Part shown: one piece after another, positions 44,362 to 53,061 of the stretch
How the letters are laid out: every line of letters starts with the position of its first letter
How positions within the stretch are numbered: the first letter of the stretch is position 1
DNA from: Pseudomonadota bacterium
GTDB lineage: Bacteria; Desulfobacterota; Desulfobacteria; Desulfobacterales; RPRI01
Reading direction: 5' to 3'
Length of the DNA: 64,000 nucleotides
NCBI GenBank assembly: GCA_018817425.1
Contig: JAHITX010000058.1
Location: 1-64,000, forward strand
The notes under the pieces: model-generated
What the model was told of the DNA's origin: nothing
Database searches by the model: none
The model's input: the letters and a program-made list of their open reading frames with translations, nothing else
Program-made: the position numbers and the translations under genes

Positions 44362-46332
44362 ATGGAAAAGGAAGAAAGCGCTTCAAAAAAATCAGTAAAC
44401 ATTAAAGATCTTACAATTTGTGATGCTACAGCCCAGATGCTTGAAAAAGCCAGAAGGGATGGTGTTGAAACTGCGTTTGACAGGGCTTTAAACATGAAAG
44501 CATGTCCTATAGGAGCAGATTCTGCTTGCTGTAAACATTGTGCAATGGGTCCATGCAGGCTTAGCTCAAAGGATCCTTATGGAAAAGTAGGTGTATGCGG
44601 TGCAACTATCGATACAATTATGTCAAGAAACTTTGCCCGTATGGTTGCGGCAGGATCTGCATGTCATAATGATCATGGTATGGCTATGCTTGAACTTTTC
44701 AGAGAAGTAGTAACCGGAAAGAATACAGAGTATAAAATCAAAGATCCTTATAAATTGGAAGAAGTTGCACGTTCAATAGGGATTGAAGTCGATGGACGCG
44801 AAATAAAAGACATTGCGTTAGATCTGTATCATGAACTGGAAAAAACATATACCCAGGTTGAAGGCGAAATTCCTTTTGCAAAAAGAGTTCCTGAAAAAAC
44901 ACTCGAAACATGGAGAAAACACGGCATTGTTCCAAGAGGCGCAATGCGCGAAATCATGGAACTTATGAACAGGACACACATGGGAGTTGACCAGCATTAC
45001 GAAAATATTACAAAGCAATGCAGCAGAACAGCTCTTGCTGATGGCTGGGGCGGATCTATGGTTGCAACTGAAATATGTGATATTCTGTTCGGTACCCCGA
45101 CACCGGTAAGTGCCGAAGTGAATATGGGTGTATTAAAGGAAAATGAGGTTAATGTAATTATTCATGGTCATGAACCCAATCTTTTTGAATCAATGCTTGT
45201 ATCGGTCAATGAACCATCGCTCATACAGGCGGCAAAAGATGCAGGTGCCAAAGGAATAAATCTTGTAGGTATGTGCTGTTCGGGAGCAGAAATGCTTTCC
45301 CGCCATGGAATTCCTCATGCAGGTAATTTTATGTCAACTGAAGCTATCCTTGTAACAGGTGCTGTAGATGCTATGGCAGTAGATATTCAATGCATAAAAC
45401 AAGGCCTTGTAAAAGTTGCCGAATGCTACAAAACCCATCTTTTTACTACCAATCCCCGTTGCCATATAGAAGGCGCTCAGCATATTGAATTTAATGAACA
45501 TGATCCAAGTTCATGCACGGATGAAATAGTAATTAAGGCTATCTCCAGGTTTAAAAACCGTAGTCTTCCTGTTGAAATTCCAAAAATCAAAAATATCGGA
45601 ATTCACGGTTTTTCACATGAGTATATCAATTACATGCTGGGCGGAACTTTCAGAGGGAGCTATACACCTTTAAATGATAATATAATCAATGGAAGAATAC
45701 GAGGAGTAGCAGGTGTTGTGGGCTGTACAAACCCAAGGGTAAAACAGGACTGGGTTCATGTTGAACTTGTGAAAGAACTTATTAAAAATGACGTGCTTGT
45801 AATTCAAACAGGCTGCTCCCAGATTGCTCTTGCCAAAGCCGGACTTTACACTCCTGAAGCAGCTTGCCTCGCCGGCCCAGGATTAAGAGAAGTATGTGAA
45901 GCAGTCGGTATGCCGCCGGTTCTTGGGATGGGGTCATGTGTTGATAACAGCCGTATTCTGATTGCCGCATCACAGATGGTTAAAGAAGGTGGGCTGGGAA
46001 CCAGCATTGCCGATCTTCCGGTAGCAGGCGCTGCTCCGGAATGGATGAGTGAAAAGGCTATTTGTATCGGACAGTACTTTGTAGCATCAGGCGTATATAC
46101 GGTCTTTGGTGTGACTTTCCCGATAATAGAAGATACCAAGTTCCACAAACTTCTTTTTGAAGGTCTAGAGCAGCAGGGATTCGGGAAATGGGGATATAAC
46201 GCTGATCCTTATGAAATGGCAAAAATGATGATAGCCCATATCGACAAGAAAAGAAAAGCCCTTGGCCTTGACAAAGGAAAGGAGCGAGTATTAGTTGACA
46301 TGGCGACAAGAAGAGAAATGTCGGTAGTTTAA
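44362..46332 (+). CDS. cooS: Anaerobic carbon monoxide dehydrogenase, catalytic subunit
   Basis: The product is 656 residues, full length for CooS. The N-terminal iron-sulfur cysteines are at about 48, 56, 57, 60, 65 and 79 (KACPIGADSACCKHCAMGPC). SACHNDHGMAM gives the conserved active-site-region His. C-cluster ligands are seen in GMCCSGAEML, NPRCHIEGAQ, GVVGCTNPRV, QTGCSQIALA and GMGSCVDNSR. It oxidises CO to CO2 at a [Ni-Fe-S] cluster. No CooF, CooC or acetyl-CoA synthase genes are adjacent, so it may be a monofunctional enzyme for CO oxidation or detoxification. GGGAGGAG lies just before the ATG. Nickel supply is plausibly served by CooT and the uptake genes in this window. Confidence 0.95.
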   Translation: MEKEESASKKSVNIKDLTICDATAQMLEKARRDGVETAFDRALNMKACPIGADSACCKHCAMGPCRLSSKDPYGKVGVCGATIDTIMSRNFARMVAAGSACHNDHGMAMLELFREVVTGKNTEYKIKDPYKLEEVARSIGIEVDGREIKDIALDLYHELEKTYTQVEGEIPFAKRVPEKTLETWRKHGIVPRGAMREIMELMNRTHMGVDQHYENITKQCSRTALADGWGGSMVATEICDILFGTPTPVSAEVNMGVLKENEVNVIIHGHEPNLFESMLVSVNEPSLIQAAKDAGAKGINLVGMCCSGAEMLSRHGIPHAGNFMSTEAILVTGAVDAMAVDIQCIKQGLVKVAECYKTHLFTTNPRCHIEGAQHIEFNEHDPSSCTDEIVIKAISRFKNRSLPVEIPKIKNIGIHGFSHEYINYMLGGTFRGSYTPLNDNIINGRIRGVAGVVGCTNPRVKQDWVHVELVKELIKNDVLVIQTGCSQIALAKAGLYTPEAACLAGPGLREVCEAVGMPPVLGMGSCVDNSRILIAASQMVKEGGLGTSIADLPVAGAAPEWMSEKAICIGQYFVASGVYTVFGVTFPIIEDTKFHKLLFEGLEQQGFGKWGYNADPYEMAKMMIAHIDKKRKALGLDKGKERVLVDMATRREMSVV

Positions 46333-46344
46333 TCTTTTTAGCAA

Positions 46345-46388
46345 AAAAAGATCCGGAGAGGTTTTAGCCCTTTTCGGGTCTTTTCTTA
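46345..46388 (+). terminator. Likely terminator after cooS
   Basis: GATCCGG and CGGGTC arms about 16 bases apart, followed by TTTTCTT. Moderate stem. Confidence 0.45.
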
Positions 46389-46398
46389 TATAGCAAAA

Positions 46399-46782
46399 TT
46401 AACGAACGGGTATTATTTGAAAGATCTTATAGAGTATAGTGCCTATGAAAGCGGACATACATAAAAAACCTGCGACAACAATTGCTGCATCACCTGGCTG
46501 AGTCTTAACACGAAGGTTAGCTATTTCTTCAGGAGGTTTTTTGTTACCACGATTATCCGGCCCTGAAGAAAAAACAAAATAGAACCGTTTAAATAAAAGA
46601 GGGATGGAAAAATGCACATCGATTGAATGTTGTATCTTTTTCGGCAAATTTTGTTCAACAGCTTTTTTAATTTCTGCCAGTTGTTCGAAAGATAAAGAAT
46701 ATAATACATCACGACTTATACCATTTAAGATATCGTCAACAATCAAATCTTTTCCGCCAAATTTCATTTTGTTCATTTTCAT
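46399..46782 (-). CDS. Uncharacterised small membrane-anchored protein
   Basis: The product is 127 residues with AGGAGGGG six bases before the ATG. An acidic/basic helical N-terminus (DILNGISRDVLYSLSFEQLA, EIKKAVEQNLPKKIQ) is followed by a hydrophobic patch (SIPLLFKRFYFVFSSG), a polar linker and one C-terminal membrane helix (AAIVVAGFLCMSAFIGTILY). No family recognised. It is convergent with cooS, with its stop close to the cooS terminator. No evidence for a role in CO metabolism other than position. Confidence 0.6.
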   Translation of the reverse strand: MKMNKMKFGGKDLIVDDILNGISRDVLYSLSFEQLAEIKKAVEQNLPKKIQHSIDVHFSIPLLFKRFYFVFSSGPDNRGNKKPPEEIANLRVKTQPGDAAIVVAGFLCMSAFIGTILYKIFQIIPVR

Positions 46783-46887
46783 GACTTCCCCTCCTTGAAA
46801 TTATCTGTTTCAACAGAAATCCAATAATAGGTATTGATCATTTATAATTTGTTATCTTTATATAATTATAAGCTAATACATATTTAG

Positions 46888-46946
46888 GGGTTGATAATTT
46901 CTCCCGCCTTGAGCTTGACCAAACTGAAACGCTTTGAAAGTGGCTC
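46888..46946. mobile_element. MITE-like element, copy 4, right half only
   Basis: About 59 bases from GGTTGATAATTTCTCCCGCC to the TIR end (GCTTTGAAAGTGGCTC). It matches copy 3 best. The left half is absent. Confidence 0.75.
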
Positions 46947-47393
46947 GATAGTTTGTTGATGTGGGAAAGTCGAACAAACATAATTTTAGTAACCCTTTCA
47001 GGCAGAACAAAACACCTTAATTTACTCTTCCGATAAAAAGTAAATTAAATAGAAATAAAATCCTACCTTTTTTTGACAATGTTATCAACAAAATATTTGC
47101 AAAATATTTGCAAATATTAATAAAAAAATATACTAACAATCAGCATTAGTTTTTCTTCTTGTAGTTATAAATTTTTCCCGATTATCTTTATCTCATATTC
47201 ATCGTATATATAAAATTAAAAAAATCCATCCGCTTGATAATTAAAAACAACATATCAACAAAGAAATATAGATTCTATACTCCATTGTTTTATCTGTAAA
47301 GTGTCAATTGTTTGGCGCGTTGTTGTTTTATTTTTTATTTTCATAGTCTTTGTCGAGTATCTTTTTACAGCTTTGCAAAAAACTATAACGTTA

Positions 47394-47578
47394 GAGCCAG
47401 TTTTAAAACGCCTTATTTGGCCGATCTTTGCGTTGGGCTCAAATTTCGCAAGAAGTGACACGTAGTGAAGCATAGCGCTAACCATCAGCGCTATCCTCTA
47501 AATACTCAATGTATTCCTGTGTTTGAAATTTTTTCCCGCCTTGAGCTTGACTAAACTGAAACGTTTTGAAATTGGCTC
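47394..47578. mobile_element. MITE-like element, copy 5, with internal insertion (TSD GTTA)
   Basis: GAGCCAGTTTTAAAACG to CGTTTTGAAATTGGCTC, flanked by GTTA on both sides (47390-47393 and 47579-47582). About 43 extra bases lie inside the left stem and contain the inverted repeat ATAGCGCT / AGCGCTAT. Confidence 0.83.
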
Positions 47579-47677
47579 GTTATCTTGCGATTTTAAATAA
47601 TTATACACATATACCTTGCCAATTTATATTGCTGGCATATTAATTGCTTTTTAAAACAAAAACTTATTATAGCAAAT

Positions 47678-47821
47678 GAGCCAGTTTCAAAACGTCCCAT
47701 TTCGGCCGATCTCTGCGTTGGGTGAAAATTTTAATCCTCGAAATACTCCATGTATTCCTGCGGTTAAAATTTTCCCCCCCACCTCGAGCTTGACCAAGCT
47801 GAAACGTTTTGAAAGTGGCTC
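47678..47821. mobile_element. MITE-like element, copy 6
   Basis: Complete TIRs (GAGCCAGTTTCAAAACG / CGTTTTGAAAGTGGCTC), 144 bases, with the TTTTAATCC/GGTTAAAA inner stem variant also seen in copy 2. The flanks AAAT and TCAA show no target duplication, so it may be older or rearranged. Confidence 0.8.
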
Positions 47822-47884
47822 TCAAGAATGATTTTATTATAAATGGGCAATGTTTATTACTTTGGGATATAGCAAGGATATTAT

Positions 47885-49966
47885 ATGCGAAAAATTTACT
47901 TTTGCTTCAAGAAGATGGTTAATTATGCAAGCAGTTCATTAAAATATAAAATTATTGGGGTTCTGCTAAGTATTTTTTTATCTTTCTTGCCCGGTATGGT
48001 CTTTGCCGGCATATACAATTCGGAATTAAAATCTTCTGCCGACCTGACCGAATTAAGTATCCAGGACCTGATGGAAATAGAAATTACCACGGGTTCCAGA
48101 AAAAGCCAGACAATAGCAAATACGGCTGCAGCCGCTTTTGTTATCACACAGGAAGATATCAGGCGCTCCGGTGTAACATCCATTGCCGAAGCTTTGCGTA
48201 TGGCTCCGGGTTTGCAGGTTGCCAAAATTGATGCAAACAAGTGGGCCATAACCTCACGTGGGTTCAACAGCCGATATGCAAACAAGCTGCTTGTATTGAT
48301 GGATGGGCGTTCAGTATATTCTTCTCTTTATACCGGTGTTTTCTGGGACATACAGGATACTCTTCTTGAAGATATTGACAGGATAGAAGTAATCCGGGGC
48401 CCTGGCGCCGCTTTGTGGGGAGCAAATGCAGTAAATGGCGTTATAAATATTATTACCAAAAATTCCAAAGAGACCACCGGTGGACTTGTCAGCGCCGGAG
48501 CCGGAAAGGAAGAGAGAGGATTCGGTAATTTCCGTTTTGGCGATTCGCTTGGTGAAAACGCTCACTACCGCATCTTTGGCAAATATCAAGACAGGGATGA
48601 ATCTAAATTATCATCAGGACGTGACGCAGCAGATGACTGGGATATTTATACATTAGGATTTCGAACGGATTGGAATCCAACAGCTACGGATTCTTTTATG
48701 TTTGAGGGAAATCACTACCGTGCTGATGAAGGCCAGACAATCACTAATGCTTCTTTGTCTCCACCCTATTCAACAGATATTGATGAAAAAGCCAGATCCG
48801 ATGGTGTAAACTTTCTATTCAGTTGGGAGCGGTTTTTATCAAATACATCGGATTTGAAGCTTCAGATATATTATGACAGGTCAAGACTACAGCAAACCGT
48901 ACTACATGATACAAGAGATACATACGATCTGGATTTTCAATACCGGTTTTCCCCTTGGGATAAACACGAAGTTATATGGGGACTTGGATATCGGCTTACA
49001 ACCGATGATGCAAAATCTTCCTTTGTTATATCTATTGACCCGGATAGTCGCACAGACGATCTTTTGAGCGCATTTGTTCAGGATGATATTACAATAGTAG
49101 AAAATCACCTTAGATTGACTCTTGGCGCAAAGATTGAACACAATGATTATAGCGGTTTTGAATTCCAGCCAAATATCCGGGCACTCTGGACCCCTGATAA
49201 ACAAAACTCGATATGGGCATCATTTTCAAGGGCAGTTAGAACACCTTCAAGAGCCGAACATGATGCGCGCACTAATCTGTTGGTACTTCCCCCGGGCATT
49301 TTTCCAAACACATCCGGTTTCCCAATGATTATATCAAATATTACAGGTGATGATTTTGATTCCGAGACCCTTTATGCCTATGAAATCGGGTATCGTAATC
49401 AAATAAGCAAATCCATTTCAATTGATATCGCTGCATACTACAATGAATATGAAAATCTCAGATCATCCAATTATGATTATACAGCTACATTTTTTGAATC
49501 TTCTCCTCTTCCACCTCACCTCGTGTTGCCTGTATATATTAACAACGATGTTGATGGACACACATATGGTATAGAAGTATCTGCAGAATGGAAGCCGGTA
49601 TTATGGTGGAAAATAAACCCTGCTTATTCCTTTTCGCACATGAACCTGTCGAAAGCTGAAGTTGATGCTCCTGACACCGCAGCCCCAAGGCATCAACTCT
49701 CTTTTCGATCTGCCATGGATCTGCCCATGGATCTGGAACTGGATCTATGGCTTCGTTATACGGACGATGTTTCGGATTTGGATATTGATAGCTATTGTAT
49801 GATAGATGCCCGTCTTGGATGGAAGCCCACTCAAAACCTTGAACTATCCATTGTTGGGCAAAATCTTTTTGATAGCCAACACCAGGAATATAAAGAAGAA
49901 TATCTGAATTCTTCTGATATTGAGGTGGAACGCGCATATTATTTTAAGGTAACTTGGCATTTTTAG
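47885..49966 (+). CDS. TonB-dependent receptor linked to a YfiR protein and a hybrid kinase
   Basis: The product is 693 residues with a signal peptide to about residue 42 (GMVFAGIYN). A short extension with LTELSIQDLMEIEITTGSRK is the start typical of colicin-I/vitamin-B12-type receptors found beside YfiR proteins. The plug has VITQEDIRRSGVTSIAEALR, MAPGLQVAKI, SRGFNSRYAN, LLVLMDGRSVYSSLYTG and IEVIRGPGAALWGANAVNG; the barrel ends EVERAYYFKVTWHF. The next two genes encode a YfiR-like protein and a sensor kinase, so this receptor may be a sensor or have its uptake coupled to signalling. Different class from the receptors at 15-34 kb. Confidence 0.88.
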   Translation: MRKIYFCFKKMVNYASSSLKYKIIGVLLSIFLSFLPGMVFAGIYNSELKSSADLTELSIQDLMEIEITTGSRKSQTIANTAAAAFVITQEDIRRSGVTSIAEALRMAPGLQVAKIDANKWAITSRGFNSRYANKLLVLMDGRSVYSSLYTGVFWDIQDTLLEDIDRIEVIRGPGAALWGANAVNGVINIITKNSKETTGGLVSAGAGKEERGFGNFRFGDSLGENAHYRIFGKYQDRDESKLSSGRDAADDWDIYTLGFRTDWNPTATDSFMFEGNHYRADEGQTITNASLSPPYSTDIDEKARSDGVNFLFSWERFLSNTSDLKLQIYYDRSRLQQTVLHDTRDTYDLDFQYRFSPWDKHEVIWGLGYRLTTDDAKSSFVISIDPDSRTDDLLSAFVQDDITIVENHLRLTLGAKIEHNDYSGFEFQPNIRALWTPDKQNSIWASFSRAVRTPSRAEHDARTNLLVLPPGIFPNTSGFPMIISNITGDDFDSETLYAYEIGYRNQISKSISIDIAAYYNEYENLRSSNYDYTATFFESSPLPPHLVLPVYINNDVDGHTYGIEVSAEWKPVLWWKINPAYSFSHMNLSKAEVDAPDTAAPRHQLSFRSAMDLPMDLELDLWLRYTDDVSDLDIDSYCMIDARLGWKPTQNLELSIVGQNLFDSQHQEYKEEYLNSSDIEVERAYYFKVTWHF

Positions 49967-50002
49967 CAGGATACGTATTATAAGGTAAACACAGCTAATA
50001 AT

Positions 50003-50563
50003 ATGACACATCGGATAATAAAATGTATATGCTGGATTATCATGGTTCCTATGATATCTATTATAATTCCAAGATCATGGAGTTATTCATCGGAATATTT
50101 ATCCATGGAATCCAAGCTGAAGGCAGCCTTTATTTATAATTTCGCCAAATTTGTTGAATGGCCTGCATCAGCCGGTAATGATACAACAGATCAGCCGTTC
50201 GTAATAGGAATATTTGGCGATGATCGTGTTATTAAAGAACTTATGGCTATTGAGGATAAAACCGTAAAGGGCAAAAAACTTCGTGTCAGAATTTTGTCAA
50301 ATACAAAACGAATTAATGGCTGTCATGTTATTTTCATAAGTGCTTCTGAGGAAAATAATCTTATCACAATATTAAATACCTTAAAAAACAGTGACATACT
50401 TACTGTAAGCGATATGAATAATTTTATAGAAAAAGGCGGCATAATTGGGTTTGTAAGAATGGAAAATAAAATACGTTTTGATATTAACTTAAAGGCAGCA
50501 GAAGAGTCCAATCTTAAAATAAGGTCGGATCTTTTGTCGCTGGCACGAAAAATTAAACATTAA
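50003..50563 (+). CDS. YfiR family periplasmic protein (DUF4154)
   Basis: The product is 186 residues with an N-terminal signal (IIMVPMISIIIPRSWSYS). The family signature is SKLKAAFIYNFAKFVEWPAS, followed by VIGIFGDDRVIKELMAIEDK, CHVIFISASE, and the closing GIIGFVRMENKIRFDINLKA, AEESNLKIRSDLLSLA. YfiR proteins bind and restrain periplasmic sensor domains of membrane signalling proteins. The adjacent kinase, 20 bases downstream, has such a sensor. The receptor, YfiR and kinase genes form one operon. Confidence 0.85.
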   Translation: MTHRIIKCICWIIMVPMISIIIPRSWSYSSEYLSMESKLKAAFIYNFAKFVEWPASAGNDTTDQPFVIGIFGDDRVIKELMAIEDKTVKGKKLRVRILSNTKRINGCHVIFISASEENNLITILNTLKNSDILTVSDMNNFIEKGGIIGFVRMENKIRFDINLKAAEESNLKIRSDLLSLARKIKH

Positions 50564-50583
50564 TATTTGAAATATAGGTTGAT

Positions 50584-52854
50584 ATGCAATTACTTAAGGA
50601 TCTGTCGATAAAAAACAAACTGATAGCCATTATTATGTTTATAAGCATAATTTCTCTATTTGTGGCATCTATTGGTTTTATTTCAGCCAATATTATCTCA
50701 TCCAGGCGCGCAGCAATTGCTAAATTATCAACTCTTGCAAATACTATCGGAATCAACAGTAAAGCAGCCATTATATTTAATGATCAGAAGTCTGCCGCAG
50801 AAACATTATCCGCCCTTAAAACAGAGCCTGATATCAGTTATGCCTGCATTGTTGACGGAAACGGGAAATTATTTGCAGAATATTTTCCCGAAAACAAGAT
50901 AACAGAGAAAACCGACTCCGAGAAATTTTTGAAATATAATAAGTTTTTAGCGCTTGACTCAAAGTGGTCCAACTATATGGGCGCTTCATATATGCTTTAC
51001 AAAAAACATCTTTGTATGTTTGTAGCAATTAATTTTGAGAAAGAATATCAGGGTAGTATCTATGTGTGCGCAAACATGGCAAGCCTTTATTCACAAATAT
51101 TATGGAATATATATTTCTGCACCGGGATTTTATGCATTTGCGCTGTTCTAACATATTTTCTTTCCATTAAACTTCAAAAAACCATATCGGATCCTATACT
51201 GAAACTTTCGAATACAATGGAAAAGGTATCTGCGGAAAAAGACTACTCTGTCCGTGTAGATACCAAATATTCAGATGAACTGGGCACACTTTATGACGGA
51301 TTCAACAATATGCTCGCACAAATTCAGGAAAGAGATAATGCTCTTTTGTTTACAAATTATGTGGTTGATTATATGGGAGACATGGCCTTCTGGGTTGACC
51401 CCGAAGGACAATATATTTATGCCAATAATGTGGCATGCGCATCTTTGGGATATACAAGTAATGAGTTTAAATTAAATAGTGTAAATTTTATTGTTCCTAA
51501 TTTTAACAGTGATACATGGAACGCCCACTGGACAGATCTTAAGAATAAACAAGTTGTTACCAGGGAATCCGTGATGCGCGACAAAACAGGAATAATCTTT
51601 CCTATTGAAGCAAATTTTAATTATGTCCGTTTTAAAGGCCAGGAATATTGTTGCGCTTTTGCAAGAGATATTACAAATAGAAAACGCATTGAGACGCAGC
51701 TTCAGCAGGCCCAAAAAATGGAGGCTATCGGTACTCTTGTCGGCGGAGTAGCACATGATCTGAACAATATCCTTGGAGGCCTGGTCGGATATCCTGAATT
51801 GCTTCTTCTTGATATGCCTCCGGAAAGTCCTATGGCAGAGCCTCTTTTGCAGATAATGAAATCCGGTGAAAAAGCCGCAGCTATAGTGCAGGATCTCCTA
51901 ACGCTTGCAAGAAGAGGAGTTACTGTAGAAGAAGTGACTAACCTCAATAACATAGTAGAGGAATATTTAAAAACTCCTGAGTACGAAAAAATGATAGAAT
52001 ATCATTCCAATATCAAATATAAATTGAACCTTGATCCTGAACTTCTTAATAACCGGGGTTCTTTTTTCCATATTACAAAAGTCCTGATGAATCTTATGGC
52101 AAACGGCAGTGAGTCAATTCAAGATGGAAAAGGAGAAGTGCTTGTAACTACACAAAACCATCATTTAGATCAGCCTTACGAAGGGTTCCAAAATATTCCC
52201 GGAGGCGATTATGTGGTTCTTAGCGTATCGGATACAGGAATTGGAATTAGTGCTGAAGACAGATCAAAAATCTTTGAACCTTTTTACACAAAAAAGAAGA
52301 TGGGAAGAAGTGGGACAGGCCTCGGCATGACCGTAGTCAGGGGTACCGTTGAAGATCACAAAGCTTATATAGATATTACAAACAGGGAAGAGGGAGGCAG
52401 TCGATTTGATATTTACTTTCCTGTAACCAGAGATTTTATAAAAATCGAAGCTAAAGATTATTCACTAAAATCCTATTATGGCTCAGAAAATATTCTTGTT
52501 GTTGATGATGTAAAAGAACAGCAGGATGTTGCTTCCAATCTGCTTGGATATCTTGGCTATAGCTTAGACGTTGTCTCAAGTGGAGAAAAAGCATTAGAAT
52601 ATCTTCAAAACAATACACCCGATATCATTCTGCTTGACATGATCATGGAGCCAGGAATTGACGGTTTGGAAACATGCACAAGAATTCTTGAAAGCAATCC
52701 TACCCAGAAGATCATAATATGCAGCGGATTTTCTGAAACAGAAAGGGTAAAGCAAGCTTTAAAACTTGGTGCCTGCGCATATGTGAAAAAACCATATCGC
52801 ATAAAAGAAATCGCAAAGGCAGTAAGAGAGGCTCTTGATTTTAAATTGACCTGA
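50584..52854 (+). CDS. Hybrid sensor histidine kinase (CHASE8-like, HAMP, PAS, HisKA, HATPase, REC)
   Basis: The product is 756 residues. TM1 at about 12-35 and TM2 at about 175-198 enclose a periplasmic CHASE8-like domain (IGINSKAAIIFNDQKSAAET, DISYACIVDGNGKLFAEYF). HAMP follows to about 250 and PAS at about 258-375. The phospho-acceptor is His391 in VGGVAHDLNNILGG, and the ATPase has SDTGIGIS and GTGLGMTVVRG. The C-terminal receiver has Asp685 in DIILLDMIMEPG and Lys in YVKKPYRIKE. Loss of an output domain means a further phosphotransfer partner is needed. The YfiR protein upstream is the likely periplasmic regulator. Confidence 0.88.
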   Translation: MQLLKDLSIKNKLIAIIMFISIISLFVASIGFISANIISSRRAAIAKLSTLANTIGINSKAAIIFNDQKSAAETLSALKTEPDISYACIVDGNGKLFAEYFPENKITEKTDSEKFLKYNKFLALDSKWSNYMGASYMLYKKHLCMFVAINFEKEYQGSIYVCANMASLYSQILWNIYFCTGILCICAVLTYFLSIKLQKTISDPILKLSNTMEKVSAEKDYSVRVDTKYSDELGTLYDGFNNMLAQIQERDNALLFTNYVVDYMGDMAFWVDPEGQYIYANNVACASLGYTSNEFKLNSVNFIVPNFNSDTWNAHWTDLKNKQVVTRESVMRDKTGIIFPIEANFNYVRFKGQEYCCAFARDITNRKRIETQLQQAQKMEAIGTLVGGVAHDLNNILGGLVGYPELLLLDMPPESPMAEPLLQIMKSGEKAAAIVQDLLTLARRGVTVEEVTNLNNIVEEYLKTPEYEKMIEYHSNIKYKLNLDPELLNNRGSFFHITKVLMNLMANGSESIQDGKGEVLVTTQNHHLDQPYEGFQNIPGGDYVVLSVSDTGIGISAEDRSKIFEPFYTKKKMGRSGTGLGMTVVRGTVEDHKAYIDITNREEGGSRFDIYFPVTRDFIKIEAKDYSLKSYYGSENILVVDDVKEQQDVASNLLGYLGYSLDVVSSGEKALEYLQNNTPDIILLDMIMEPGIDGLETCTRILESNPTQKIIICSGFSETERVKQALKLGACAYVKKPYRIKEIAKAVREALDFKLT

Positions 52855-52992
52855 CAGGCTATTTCATAATAATCGGATTCTGTAACTATAAAATAAATCC
52901 ATCAAACTCAAAAACCATGCAACACAGAGTAACCGCATTTGCAAAATTAAAAAGTAAGTATAAAAAGAGTCGGTAAATTGCGAATCAAAATT

Positions 52993-53024
52993 GAAGCTCC
53001 CAGATGCAAGCATCCGGGAGCTTC
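52993..53024. terminator. Bidirectional hairpin between convergent operons
   Basis: GAAGCTCCC-GATGC and GCATC-GGGAGCTTC arms with one mismatch and a two-base loop. T-rich on the minus-strand side. Confidence 0.65.
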
Positions 53025-53061
53025 GACCGTAAGGATTTTAATCAATTTTAGATTCGATATG

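Larger units (their letters stand above)
46783..47884. other. 1.1-kb intergenic region built around three mobile-element copies
   Basis: No gene supportable. It carries a truncated element copy (46888-46946), a 185-bp copy with an internal insertion (47394-47578) and a copy at 47678-47821, embedded in very AT-rich sequence. The receptor start at 47885 follows the last copy by 63 bases. Confidence 0.7.
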
